23,831 bases of DNA, taken from positions 1 to 23,831 of IMG/VR virus record IMGVR_UViG_3300031565_005441; one strand, 5' to 3'. Positions within the stretch are counted from its first letter, which is position 1. Every line of letters starts with the position of its first letter. Of the stretch, positions 7,065 to 13,805 are shown one piece after another. The notes beneath the pieces were generated by a model. The model was not told the DNA's origin. It was given only the letters and a program-made list of their open reading frames with translations, and searched no databases. Source of the DNA: a virus. Both the position numbers and the translations under genes were made by a program.

Positions 7065-7376
7065 TTACCCCTTCGGGTTCACCCGTTCCATTTTTGTCAC
7101 TTCGAAATCGTCTCTACTATCCTTCATGTGAATGACGTACTCTGGGATTTCGTCGCCATCGGCCAGCAGATCAAACCCCAACGCGTAGCCAGTGTACACG
7201 CCCTCGTAACTGTATTCCCACCAATTAATGTCAACTGGAATAAATGAAATCGCGAAAAACATTTCTGGCAAACGCTCTAGTAAAAACGCTGTTTTGGCTA
7301 CTCGAATCTTACCAATTCTATTTTGAAACTCTTTTGGAATTATCGCCGATCTACCGGGCCTTGCATCCTTGTCCAT
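7065..7376 (-). CDS. Hypothetical protein, first gene after the terminator
   Basis: 103 residues, no family recognised. It begins with a basic segment (ARPGRSAIIPKEFQNRIGKI), then turns aromatic and beta-rich (FFAISFIPVDINWWEYSYEG, YTGYALGFDLL) and ends DFEVTKMERVNPKG. It looks like a compact soluble domain. ATG 7376 follows a strong GTGAGG ribosome binding site that itself lies immediately after the T-run of an intrinsic terminator, so its expression probably depends on read-through or anti-termination. Confidence 0.65.
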   Translation of the reverse strand: MDKDARPGRSAIIPKEFQNRIGKIRVAKTAFLLERLPEMFFAISFIPVDINWWEYSYEGVYTGYALGFDLLADGDEIPEYVIHMKDSRDDFEVTKMERVNPKG

Positions 7377-7388
7377 ATTTACCTCACC

Positions 7389-7435
7389 AAAAAAATTGGC
7401 CCTTGACCTGGGGGATAGAATTCAAGTCAAGGGCC
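7389..7435 (-). terminator. Rho-independent terminator downstream of the SF2 helicase gene
   Basis: On the minus strand a perfect 10-base-pair stem (GGCCCTTGAC / GTCAAGGGCC, arms 7426-7435 and 7398-7407) encloses an 18-base loop and is followed by AATTTTTTT (7389-7397). No T-run lies on the other side, so it works in the minus direction only. It sits 65 bases after the helicase stop. Confidence 0.85.
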
Positions 7436-7442
7436 GTGGTTC

Positions 7443-7482
7443 GGTTCGGGCTAATATGTACCAAACGGACATATCACGAACC
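7443..7482 (-). repeat. Two-tier inverted repeat before the terminator
   Basis: Nested arms GGTTCG/CGAACC (7443-7448, 7477-7482) and ATATGT/ACATAT (7454-7459, 7469-7474) form a bulged dyad between the helicase stop codon and the terminator. It may be an RNA hairpin that shields the mRNA 3' end, part of a read-through control, or a protein binding site. Confidence 0.45.
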
Positions 7483-7499
7483 CTTTCCAAGCGCAATAT

Positions 7500-9989
7500 C
7501 TATTTTGGCTCTCCCGCGCAACGTGTCTGGGAAAAGGACACTTGGGCAAGCCAGTGATTAAATTGACCCACATCTTCTAAGATGTCAACTTCGAAGATCG
7601 GCTCTTTGTAGTAAACCTCTAGACGCTCCTGTGAGTGCTTTAAGAGCTTACGGTTATGACGATCCGCAAAGTCCACAACAACCGCGTGTGTCTTGCCCTC
7701 CACGGCCGTGCACGTGCGATAAATCGACTGGGTGAGGGACACTTCCGCCTTTTCACCGCGTGCATAGACTAGCGCGTCCACTGTAGGCAGATCAATCCCT
7801 TCACCAAGAATTGTCGTACCCAACAGGACGCGAATTTCCTGAGAATCGATGAACGCCTTGATTATCCGCGCTTGCACTTGACGGCGCATGTCAGTGCTAA
7901 TGAATTCCGCGACCTTGAATTCAGTGCCCTTGTTAGGCTGTAAATATTTAGTGATACTTGATTGCAACAAACGGCCTTGCTTTTTCGTGCCGACTAAAAC
8001 GAGTACCTTGTAACCATATTGGGTTAGCCAATAAGTACTTTGTGCAACTATGTCATTTCGGTATTGGAATTCGTGTATCCCGTATTTCCCATGCCCAACG
8101 AAAAAACTAGTAGGCATAGGCCCGCGTTCGGATCTGGGCATCCTTTGCGTAATCGGCAGAAACACGACTTTAGTTGGTACTAGATAACCATACTGCAATA
8201 AATCCGCGCTCGTTATTCGGTAAATTGTTTCTCGTAAATGTGCGTGCATTGCCATCTCATCGCCCGCACTGCGCATAAACGTTCCTGTTGCCCCGTATCT
8301 AAAATAGATATGAGCACATTTTTCAAAAATCGTACTATATGCTTTTGCCGCTGCGTGATGGAATTCGTCTACCATGATACACTGTCGTGATTGGTAAAAA
8401 TCGTCCGGCAACGTTACCGCCGTCGCCATCGTAGAAATCACAACCGGGATCTTCTTTGCTATCTCCAACTTGTCTTGTGCTGCCCCTACCAAATGGTACG
8501 AATACAAATCGTAAAAAAACGAATCAAACACAGTTTTTGTCTGGCGTGCTATTCCGTCCGTAGGCACTACCCAAATGGTAGGCAACGCGATACTGCGTTG
8601 TATCTCACACATTATGCGGGTTTTCCCGCTGTTCTTCAATTCTATGAAACCGGCACTTACATACCGATTATCACCGTCTACCGTGAACCCGTAAAACTTC
8701 CCTCGTCCTTTAGGTCGAACCTTAAAAGAAGTTAACTGCGCATTACCACTACTTGATCCTTTTTTTACAGCTTCTTTACTAATCTTCGTGGGTATCCTAG
8801 CAACATCCCCGCATAAATGTATTCGATAGCATCGAATATCATTGAACACCTCAAGGTTAGCCTTTACCCTAAACCCCAAACTTCCCACCAAAAATAAAAA
8901 ATCTTTAACTAACTTTTCATTTTTAATTATAAGGCCGTAAATATCATTTTTAAATAAATACCCCCCATTATCAATTACCCCAGCAAGTAATTGTAACCTA
9001 CAATCACTAGTTGAAAGCAAATAACACTTAGGTATAGAATTCCCCTTACTTAGAGTTAGCCCAAAACTATACGGATCTATAGACAATACACTACCTTTAG
9101 CTTCCGGGAATTCCACGCCTTTCAATTTTAAATGGGACATACGAGCTAAATATGGTGGGGTTATTAAATACTCGCATACAGAGATTACCTGTTCTGAAAA
9201 CACTAACCGCTTTATCCCCCCACGCATTTTCCACTTACCGCAAATCAAAACTAATTCATGATGTTGGTTAACCGTGAAGGGCTCACCGCCAAACCTGGGG
9301 ATGATTTCATATAAAAGATCCTCCCCGCTATGCAATTCCAAAACACGCCTTACCGTACTGTCTGGACCAATAAGCCTGTCTCCTACCTGGACGTCTTCCA
9401 CGGGTTTCGTGGTACCGTCTGCCATGAGAATCGGTTCACCCTGGGCATGACAACGAGGGACCATGTCTAACACACCACGTCCAGCCTTAAGAGCACAATC
9501 CACCGCTTTACGCTGATAATCGCGCAACGGTATTTCGACTAGCTCTGGGAATCCCTCTTTCGGCCTTACTCGTCTATCGTCTATCGTGTATTCGTATTGG
9601 TACTTTTTAATTAACCTTTCAACTAGAGACAAAAGGCCGGTGGGAAACCACGGTAATTTGATTTTTGGTCTGCGCAATAATCGAACCCAACCATCCCATG
9701 CACTGGCCTCTATCAGGGGATCACGCTCTCCTGCTAAATGTTCTGGATCCACTACCGTGTAACGCAATTCCTTATCCAGCCAATTAAGGATAAATAAATC
9801 CGATCCTTGAATATACGTCTTTTCATTTTCTACTATCAATATCATTAGCCCGGTACTCCTTCCCAGTCTGGGATCTATCCCCGTCTTCCTAAAAACGGAT
9901 CTGTCCGCGTAACTCGATTTATGATCATCGTCATATCCAACCAACACGTTTACCAGGGGAACGATTTTCGAAAAATCGTGTCCAGTCAT
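7500..9989 (-). CDS. UvsW-like SF2 DNA helicase, precursor with intein
   Basis: 829-residue precursor: a 555-residue helicase after removal of the 274-residue intein (residues 180-453). N-terminal residues 1-150 form an accessory domain. IPLRDYQRKAVDCALKAGRG (153-172) is the Q-motif-like entry to the ATPase. After splicing the P-loop reads MVPR-SGKT, with the break inside motif I. Precursor numbering for the rest: motif Ia WVVPTDG (473-479), motif II DEFH (541-544), motif III GATGT (566-570), motif V GTTILGEGIDLP (724-735) and motif VI QSIYR (754-758). DEXH helicases of this group act on replication forks and recombination intermediates in T4 and related phages. ATG 9989 has AAAGG 5 bases upstream. 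The upstream 316-base gap probably holds its promoter. A terminator follows its 3' end. Confidence 0.92.
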   Translation of the reverse strand: MTGHDFSKIVPLVNVLVGYDDDHKSSYADRSVFRKTGIDPRLGRSTGLMILIVENEKTYIQGSDLFILNWLDKELRYTVVDPEHLAGERDPLIEASAWDGWVRLLRRPKIKLPWFPTGLLSLVERLIKKYQYEYTIDDRRVRPKEGFPELVEIPLRDYQRKAVDCALKAGRGVLDMVPRCHAQGEPILMADGTTKPVEDVQVGDRLIGPDSTVRRVLELHSGEDLLYEIIPRFGGEPFTVNQHHELVLICGKWKMRGGIKRLVFSEQVISVCEYLITPPYLARMSHLKLKGVEFPEAKGSVLSIDPYSFGLTLSKGNSIPKCYLLSTSDCRLQLLAGVIDNGGYLFKNDIYGLIIKNEKLVKDFLFLVGSLGFRVKANLEVFNDIRCYRIHLCGDVARIPTKISKEAVKKGSSSGNAQLTSFKVRPKGRGKFYGFTVDGDNRYVSAGFIELKNSGKTRIMCEIQRSIALPTIWVVPTDGIARQTKTVFDSFFYDLYSYHLVGAAQDKLEIAKKIPVVISTMATAVTLPDDFYQSRQCIMVDEFHHAAAKAYSTIFEKCAHIYFRYGATGTFMRSAGDEMAMHAHLRETIYRITSADLLQYGYLVPTKVVFLPITQRMPRSERGPMPTSFFVGHGKYGIHEFQYRNDIVAQSTYWLTQYGYKVLVLVGTKKQGRLLQSSITKYLQPNKGTEFKVAEFISTDMRRQVQARIIKAFIDSQEIRVLLGTTILGEGIDLPTVDALVYARGEKAEVSLTQSIYRTCTAVEGKTHAVVVDFADRHNRKLLKHSQERLEVYYKEPIFEVDILEDVGQFNHWLAQVSFSQTRCAGEPK
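8631..9452 (-). mobile_element. Intein with degenerate LAGLIDADG endonuclease domain
   Basis: In-frame insertion of 274 codons at the helicase P-loop. The first residue is Cys180 in CHAQGEPILMADGTTKPVED, followed by VGDRLIG, a standard Hint block A. Block B is FTVNQHHELVL (238-248). The end is FYGFTVDGDNRYVSAGFIEL, then KN, with Ser454 as the +1 nucleophile. Asn453 is present; the usual penultimate His is Lys452, which occurs in some phage inteins. The middle holds LLAGVIDNGG (334-343, about 8961-8990), a LAGLIDADG motif whose catalytic second Asp is Gly; no second copy is seen. Bases 8700-9200 look more AT-rich than the flanking helicase sequence. It probably still splices but its nuclease looks dead. 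Confidence 0.93.
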
Positions 9990-10305
9990 ATGACCTTTAA
10001 TGACGAACGGTCATACGCTGGATTTTGAGGTGTTCAAAGGAGGACACACAAGAAGACATAGGGTGTAGCGTCAATTTCATAACCCTATGTCCATGACGAT
10101 GTCTCTATATATAATAACGTACGCCGAGCAAAAATGTGATGTGATTATTTGCACTTTTTTTTAAAATAATTTTTTTAGTCAATGATTTTAATAAGTTGCG
10201 GGCCAACTTTTTTTCAATCCCCACATAACACATGATCCAATTTTATGGAACAATTGTAACTTTTTTAAAGATTTTCTGGAAGCACTGGGAGCGCGCTAAA
10301 AAGGG
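9990..10305. other. AT-rich non-coding region between lysis and replication modules
   Basis: 316 bases with no supported gene. Bases 10141-10280 are strongly AT-rich, with T- and A-runs. A weak minus-strand promoter candidate is TTGAAA (10212-10217) with an 18-base spacer and TATTAA (10188-10193). A TATATA stretch near 10106-10112 could be another -10 box, but its -35 is poor. The region also holds the inverted repeat 10055-10091 and the ribosome binding site of the helicase gene. It is the only large gap in the window and the natural place for an early promoter or an origin. I see no convincing terminator after the spanin-like gene. Confidence 0.5.
10055..10091. repeat. Perfect 10-base inverted repeat
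   Basis: GACATAGGGT (10055-10064) and ACCCTATGTC (10082-10091) are exact inverted copies separated by 17 bases. There is no T-run after either side, so it is not an intrinsic terminator. It lies downstream of the possible promoters and 66 bases before the helicase start, fitting an operator or a structured 5' leader. Confidence 0.6.
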
Positions 10306-10785
10306 TTAATCGATGGCTTTTACGATATATGTTGCCCCGATAACTACTAAAACCGTACCCGCAATTGACGTGATGGAAACAAACGCGGGCGTACGATACC
10401 ACGGTATTTTTGTAACCTCTTTTAACCTCTTCTCGAGTAGGTCTATTTGCTTTTTAGATGACTCCTTATCCAAATTGTTTATATCCCTTTGATAGTTCAT
10501 TTCGATATCGTGTAATTTCCCCACGCGCTCTAATTCAATTTCTAACTGGGAATCAAAAGCCATTGCCCGTTGACTTAGCGATATTGCCAGTTCCGGCGTC
10601 AATAATTGCCCGTCGAAAGGTGCTTTCTCCCCCTTAAGAAGAGGTTGCGCGCACAATTCGAAATTATCACCGTCGCATTCCAACGCGTATTTGAGCATGT
10701 CTGGATTAGATTGCGCGAACGACAGGCTACTACTTAGTAGTATTCCCAGCGCGCACAAGAAACTTAGCCAACTTTGCCGGATCAT
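10306..10785 (-). CDS. Exported, C-terminally membrane-anchored protein, spanin-like
   Basis: 159 residues. An N-terminal signal peptide (MIRQSWLSFLCALGILLSSS, then LSFAQS) has a signal peptidase I-type end; there is no lipobox cysteine at the cleavage site. The periplasmic part carries two cysteines (ECDGDNFELC) that could form a disulfide, the segment KGEKAPFDGQLLTPELAISL, which I recall as recurring in phage proteins of this genome position, and a coiled coil (about 85-125). A transmembrane helix (FVSITSIAGTVLVVIGATYI) ends the protein. Signal, coiled coil and C-terminal anchor give the topology of a one-protein spanin, but without the lipid anchor. ATG 10785 has a strong AAGGAG 7 bases upstream. 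It overlaps the previous gene by 56 bases. Role in lysis is inferred from position. Confidence 0.65.
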   Translation of the reverse strand: MIRQSWLSFLCALGILLSSSLSFAQSNPDMLKYALECDGDNFELCAQPLLKGEKAPFDGQLLTPELAISLSQRAMAFDSQLEIELERVGKLHDIEMNYQRDINNLDKESSKKQIDLLEKRLKEVTKIPWYRTPAFVSITSIAGTVLVVIGATYIVKAID

Positions 10786-11068
10786 CCCTTAACTCCTTTG
10801 CCTTTTTCTTTTGTTGCTCGTTCAAAGTGCCTAGTGTTTCGCGGTATTCGCGTTCCACGACTTCGCGGGCGTTTTCCGCACCCAAAAGCGCTTCGATTTT
10901 AGCGACGTTCGAGGCCATGCGTATCGCCTCTAATTCAGCCTTCGTTTGCGCCATAGGCGTCGCCCGGCGTCGCATCAAAAAAACGTAGCTGAGAGCCGCC
11001 CCAAGCGTCACGAATGGAATGTACCAATACCGGCGTAGCCAGGTTATGAATTTTACCACCATGGTCAT
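10730..11068 (-). CDS. Membrane protein with coiled coil, inner-membrane spanin-like
   Basis: 112 residues. A short basic N-terminus (FITWLRRYW) leads into one transmembrane helix (YIPFVTLGAALSYVFLM, about 16-32), followed by RRR and a long charged helical region (about 38-100, ending ELRDDPAKLAKFLVRAG). This resembles Rz-type inner membrane spanins, although the positive RRR after the helix argues for a cytoplasmic C-terminus by the positive-inside rule, so orientation is uncertain. Its start shares a base with the stop of the holin-like gene (TAATG), implying coupled translation. Confidence 0.55.
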   Translation of the reverse strand: MTMVVKFITWLRRYWYIPFVTLGAALSYVFLMRRRATPMAQTKAELEAIRMASNVAKIEALLGAENAREVVEREYRETLGTLNEQQKKKAKELRDDPAKLAKFLVRAGNTTK

Positions 11069-11409
11069 TATCGCCGCCGTACTACGTCCACGACTTTACC
11101 GCCGAACACGTAGCCCGCCGCGACGTAAAACACTTCCATTAAACCCGCTGGCGCGTCCAATTCGGCACCTTGAATTGTTTTCGTCCAGATGTAAACCAGG
11201 TAGGCTAGAGTGAGAAGGAGCACGAGACGCCCAAGACTGACTGCGTACGTTTTTCCAGATCCCTTTTCCTCGAGAAACAAAGCGCCAAAAAAGCGCCAAA
11301 GAAAAATTTTGATCTTATTCCAAATCGCCCCCATCTGTTGCCGAAACAGTAGCCCCTTCGGGGGGCTCACTGCTTGCGTCGTCGCCAGTGTTTCCGTTTT
11401 CTCGCCCAT
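11068..11409 (-). CDS. Holin-like membrane protein
   Basis: 113 residues with at least two hydrophobic segments: IWNKIKIFLWRFFGALFL (about 29-46, amphipathic), LGRLVLLLTLAYLVYIWT (about 59-76) and GLMEVFYVAAGYVFGG (about 88-103), ending in basic VVDVVRRR. Small size, two or three membrane segments, a charged C-terminus and a position directly before spanin-like genes fit a holin, which would open the inner membrane at lysis. It could also be another small membrane protein. ATG 11409 has GAGGTGAT 4 bases upstream. The start lies within the previous gene (95-base overlap). Confidence 0.55.
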   Translation of the reverse strand: MGEKTETLATTQAVSPPKGLLFRQQMGAIWNKIKIFLWRFFGALFLEEKGSGKTYAVSLGRLVLLLTLAYLVYIWTKTIQGAELDAPAGLMEVFYVAAGYVFGGKVVDVVRRR

Positions 11410-11653
11410 TTAGATCACCTCGTTCTTGCCAGTGCGCGATGTCCATTGCGTAAGCATCTAAGGTTGATCTTAATCGAATTTGTTGCTGACGGTTTTCAAC
11501 TAATACGTTCATGACTTGTTTTTCGTGCTCGGAAGCTCGATCCAATTCGACGAGCGCAAGTTGGGCTTTTTCTACAAGATACCCGACAAATTCATTTTTC
11601 GGCGGTATCTCTTCTCGTACCAATCGACTTAATAATTCTTTTTGGTTTTCCAT
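11315..11653 (-). CDS. Small coiled-coil protein before the holin-like gene
   Basis: 112 residues, no family recognised. The first two thirds are helical with a heptad-like charge pattern (LVEKAQLALVELDRASEHEK, VMNVLVENRQQQIRLRSTLD). The last third is disordered and acidic (GNTGDDASSEPPEG). That tail is encoded where the gene overlaps the next one by 95 bases, so its composition may be set by the overlapping frame. ATG 11653 lies 31 bases after the fibre gene stop, with a GAGAGAG stretch upstream. Function unknown; position suggests a tail-end or lysis-associated protein. Confidence 0.6.
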   Translation of the reverse strand: MENQKELLSRLVREEIPPKNEFVGYLVEKAQLALVELDRASEHEKQVMNVLVENRQQQIRLRSTLDAYAMDIAHWQERGDLNGRENGNTGDDASSEPPEGATVSATDGGDLE

Positions 11654-11683
11654 TTTTCGCTCTCTCTTTTTGCTTATTAGATA

Positions 11684-13795
11684 TTACGCACCTAGCGCTA
11701 AGGTCGTAATGTTCCCATTTAAATTGACTTTAAGTGCCATCGATCCTCCCGTACCCTCGATCCACATATCCCCCGATGCGGAACTAGCGAAAGCAGTACT
11801 CACATTTTGAGTTAAATGGATATTGGCCGCATTAGTTTTTCGATCAAATTGACCTCCAACCCCGTCGTAAGTTGTGCCAGTGCCGCCTTGACCATAAACA
11901 CCTGGGCCACCTACCGCCGACCCCGTACCATTCCCGCCTACACCCTTAATCCCGAAACCGCCCCATTTTCCCGCCCCGGCACCGTTTCCTCCGGTGCCAA
12001 ATACCCCGTCACCGCCATAATCAGCCCCGCTATTCCCGCCTTTGGAATAAATCCCCTCCCCACCAAAGCCACCCCCCGTGCTAACTCCACCGCCGTACAC
12101 CTCTAGACCGCGTGCCCCATCTCCCGGATTAGATGCGTTTGAAATTGCACCCGCGACTATTTTTGCCCCCAATCCAGCGGAACCGGTTGCCCAAGTAATT
12201 GTTTGAGATCCTACCTCGAGGCCTTGCCCGCTGTTTCGTGCGCTTCCCCCTGGACCGCCTTGGATAACCGCCCCCCAACCGCCGTAAGCACTTCCAACAA
12301 AATGACCGCCCATCCCACCATTTTCTGATGCCCCACCTTCGCCGCCTTCGCCGCGCACGCCTACGCCGCCTAAGCCCCCGCCTTCACCCGGACCACCTTT
12401 TCCGAGCACACCATACACACCGTTGTCACCGCTAGCTGCGAAAGGAGCACCCCCCTCGAAATATCCGCCGTAACCGGCTGTTCCCGCCGCTACACTCGTA
12501 CCGCCCTTACCATACACACCGTAACCACCCATGCCTGTACTGTACGTCGTGCCCCCGCGAAAATAACCACCGCTGCCCGCATCGCCGGTATTTGACGCCA
12601 ACCCGCCCATACCGTATACGCCCACACCACCGCCACCCGTGCCGTCGGCTCCCCCACCATAAAACGATCCACCGTTTGCGGCACTACTCACGTTCGCGGC
12701 GTTCGTGACGCTGCCGCCAGTACTTAATAACGGCGCGTCCGGTGCCCCCGTTCCCCCGGTAACGTCATTGCTCTGTATTACCGTGACTTTACCGTTTAAT
12801 CCGTCGAAATAGCCAGTGTTCCAACGATTGGACGATCCACCGATATTCTGCGTTCCCAGCGGCAATAGCGCCGTTTCTGAAAAACTAAAAATGTCTACTG
12901 TATCTAGCACTATCTTTAACGTATTCGTTGATCGCACGTACTCTAAATAATCGTCTGAATCTAATCCGAATTGCGGATTAGCCGAGCCGTTCAGCCAAAG
13001 AGAAAAGTTGGCGTCCCCAATAGCCAGCTTGTCTTCGACCGGATCCGCATCGAACCCAATATTCATACCGCCAATATCTCGGGAGTACCATTCCCTTAGA
13101 CCACGGCCTTTGATGTCTGTGAGGCATTGCCGCGTTGCCGCTGTGAAACCCTGAAGATCGGTAATCCCGTAAGTCGCCCGGTCTGCGTTACGGTCATTCG
13201 CTATACCGCCGCCGTCCGCGCTCCAACCGCTTTCGTATGAATCGGGAAGACTCCCTTCGAAATAAAATTCGCGCTCGTCCGTAATTGCCATTGTTGCCTG
13301 GGCCACCGTACCAATCCGCAACCATTCCGCGCCCGGACTCGCGGCATCCACGCGTAAAGACCAATTGGCCTGGTAGCGCGTTTGGATTGAGCTTGCGTAC
13401 TCGCTTCCATCCCCGGCTGGGTTCCAAAAAATCCGCGAAGCGTTTTCCCCGGCCACGGCCTCGAACCGAATATAAATACCGTAATCCCCCGCCGAGTAGG
13501 TATTCAGATCGATTGTTTTCGTGGCGTCACCTTCGGTAACAAGCATCCCATAACGCACCGCGCCGTCTCGACGTTCCGCGAGGATCGCTTTACCCTTAGT
13601 TACCTGTAGTTGTTTCGCCGATGGATTCGACATCGTGAAACCGCTCAAAATCCATTTTTTGGTACGCGTTGTCGAGCACATTAAACTCTCTAACAATTGC
13701 TCGGTGTTATCGTGGATGCCCGCGTTAATCAGATATTGAAAATCTTGGATATCGATTCGTTCGTTGGGCTCTACGCGCAATTTATTTTTAGGCAT
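11684..13795 (-). CDS. Tail fibre or adhesin with glycine-rich repeats
   Basis: 703 residues. The N-terminal part (1-200) resembles virion-attachment regions: QDFQYLINAGIHDNTEQLL, then a beta-rich domain ending in ITDEREFYFEGSLP. The middle (about 240-340) is beta-rich (FSLWLNGSANPQFGLDS; LPLGTQNIGGSSNRWNTGYF, a motif common in fibres with repeated 'ground truth' layouts). Residues 375-650 are over 35% glycine by eye and consist of repeating G-[VI]-[YF]-x-x-G-G units. The end (GDMWIEGTGGSMALKVNLNG) is a common closing strand of phage fibre proteins. AGGAG lies 8 bases before ATG 13795. Likely a trimeric or beta-stack host-recognition protein at the tail tip. Confidence 0.8.
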   Translation of the reverse strand: MPKNKLRVEPNERIDIQDFQYLINAGIHDNTEQLLESLMCSTTRTKKWILSGFTMSNPSAKQLQVTKGKAILAERRDGAVRYGMLVTEGDATKTIDLNTYSAGDYGIYIRFEAVAGENASRIFWNPAGDGSEYASSIQTRYQANWSLRVDAASPGAEWLRIGTVAQATMAITDEREFYFEGSLPDSYESGWSADGGGIANDRNADRATYGITDLQGFTAATRQCLTDIKGRGLREWYSRDIGGMNIGFDADPVEDKLAIGDANFSLWLNGSANPQFGLDSDDYLEYVRSTNTLKIVLDTVDIFSFSETALLPLGTQNIGGSSNRWNTGYFDGLNGKVTVIQSNDVTGGTGAPDAPLLSTGGSVTNAANVSSAANGGSFYGGGADGTGGGGVGVYGMGGLASNTGDAGSGGYFRGGTTYSTGMGGYGVYGKGGTSVAAGTAGYGGYFEGGAPFAASGDNGVYGVLGKGGPGEGGGLGGVGVRGEGGEGGASENGGMGGHFVGSAYGGWGAVIQGGPGGSARNSGQGLEVGSQTITWATGSAGLGAKIVAGAISNASNPGDGARGLEVYGGGVSTGGGFGGEGIYSKGGNSGADYGGDGVFGTGGNGAGAGKWGGFGIKGVGGNGTGSAVGGPGVYGQGGTGTTYDGVGGQFDRKTNAANIHLTQNVSTAFASSASGDMWIEGTGGSMALKVNLNGNITTLALGA
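11846..12673 (-). repeat. Glycine-rich repeat region in the fibre gene
   Basis: Codes for residues 375-650 of the fibre. Units of the form GVGVYGMGG, GYGVYGKGG, GVGVRGEGG, DGVFGTGG, GFGIKGVGG and PGVYGQGG alternate with GSGGYFRGG, GYGGYFEGG and GMGGHFVGS, about every 17 residues. Spacing is irregular by a few residues, so it is diverged at DNA level. Confidence 0.85.
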
Positions 13796-13805
13796 GATCT
13801 CGCTC

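Noticed and set aside
10020-10080. Short minus-strand frame of about 20 codons starting at ATG 10080
   Set aside because: No ribosome binding site; too short to judge, and it overlaps an inverted repeat that better explains the sequence.
10055-10091. Inverted repeat considered as an intrinsic terminator
   Set aside because: The 17-base loop is long and neither side has a T-run.
10160-10183. TTGACT considered as a -35 box
   Set aside because: The bases 16-18 downstream are a run of A with no -10-like hexamer.
13194-13427. Alternative minus-strand frames inside the 703-residue fibre gene
   Set aside because: Out-of-frame translations without a start signal; the fibre frame is clearly the coding one.
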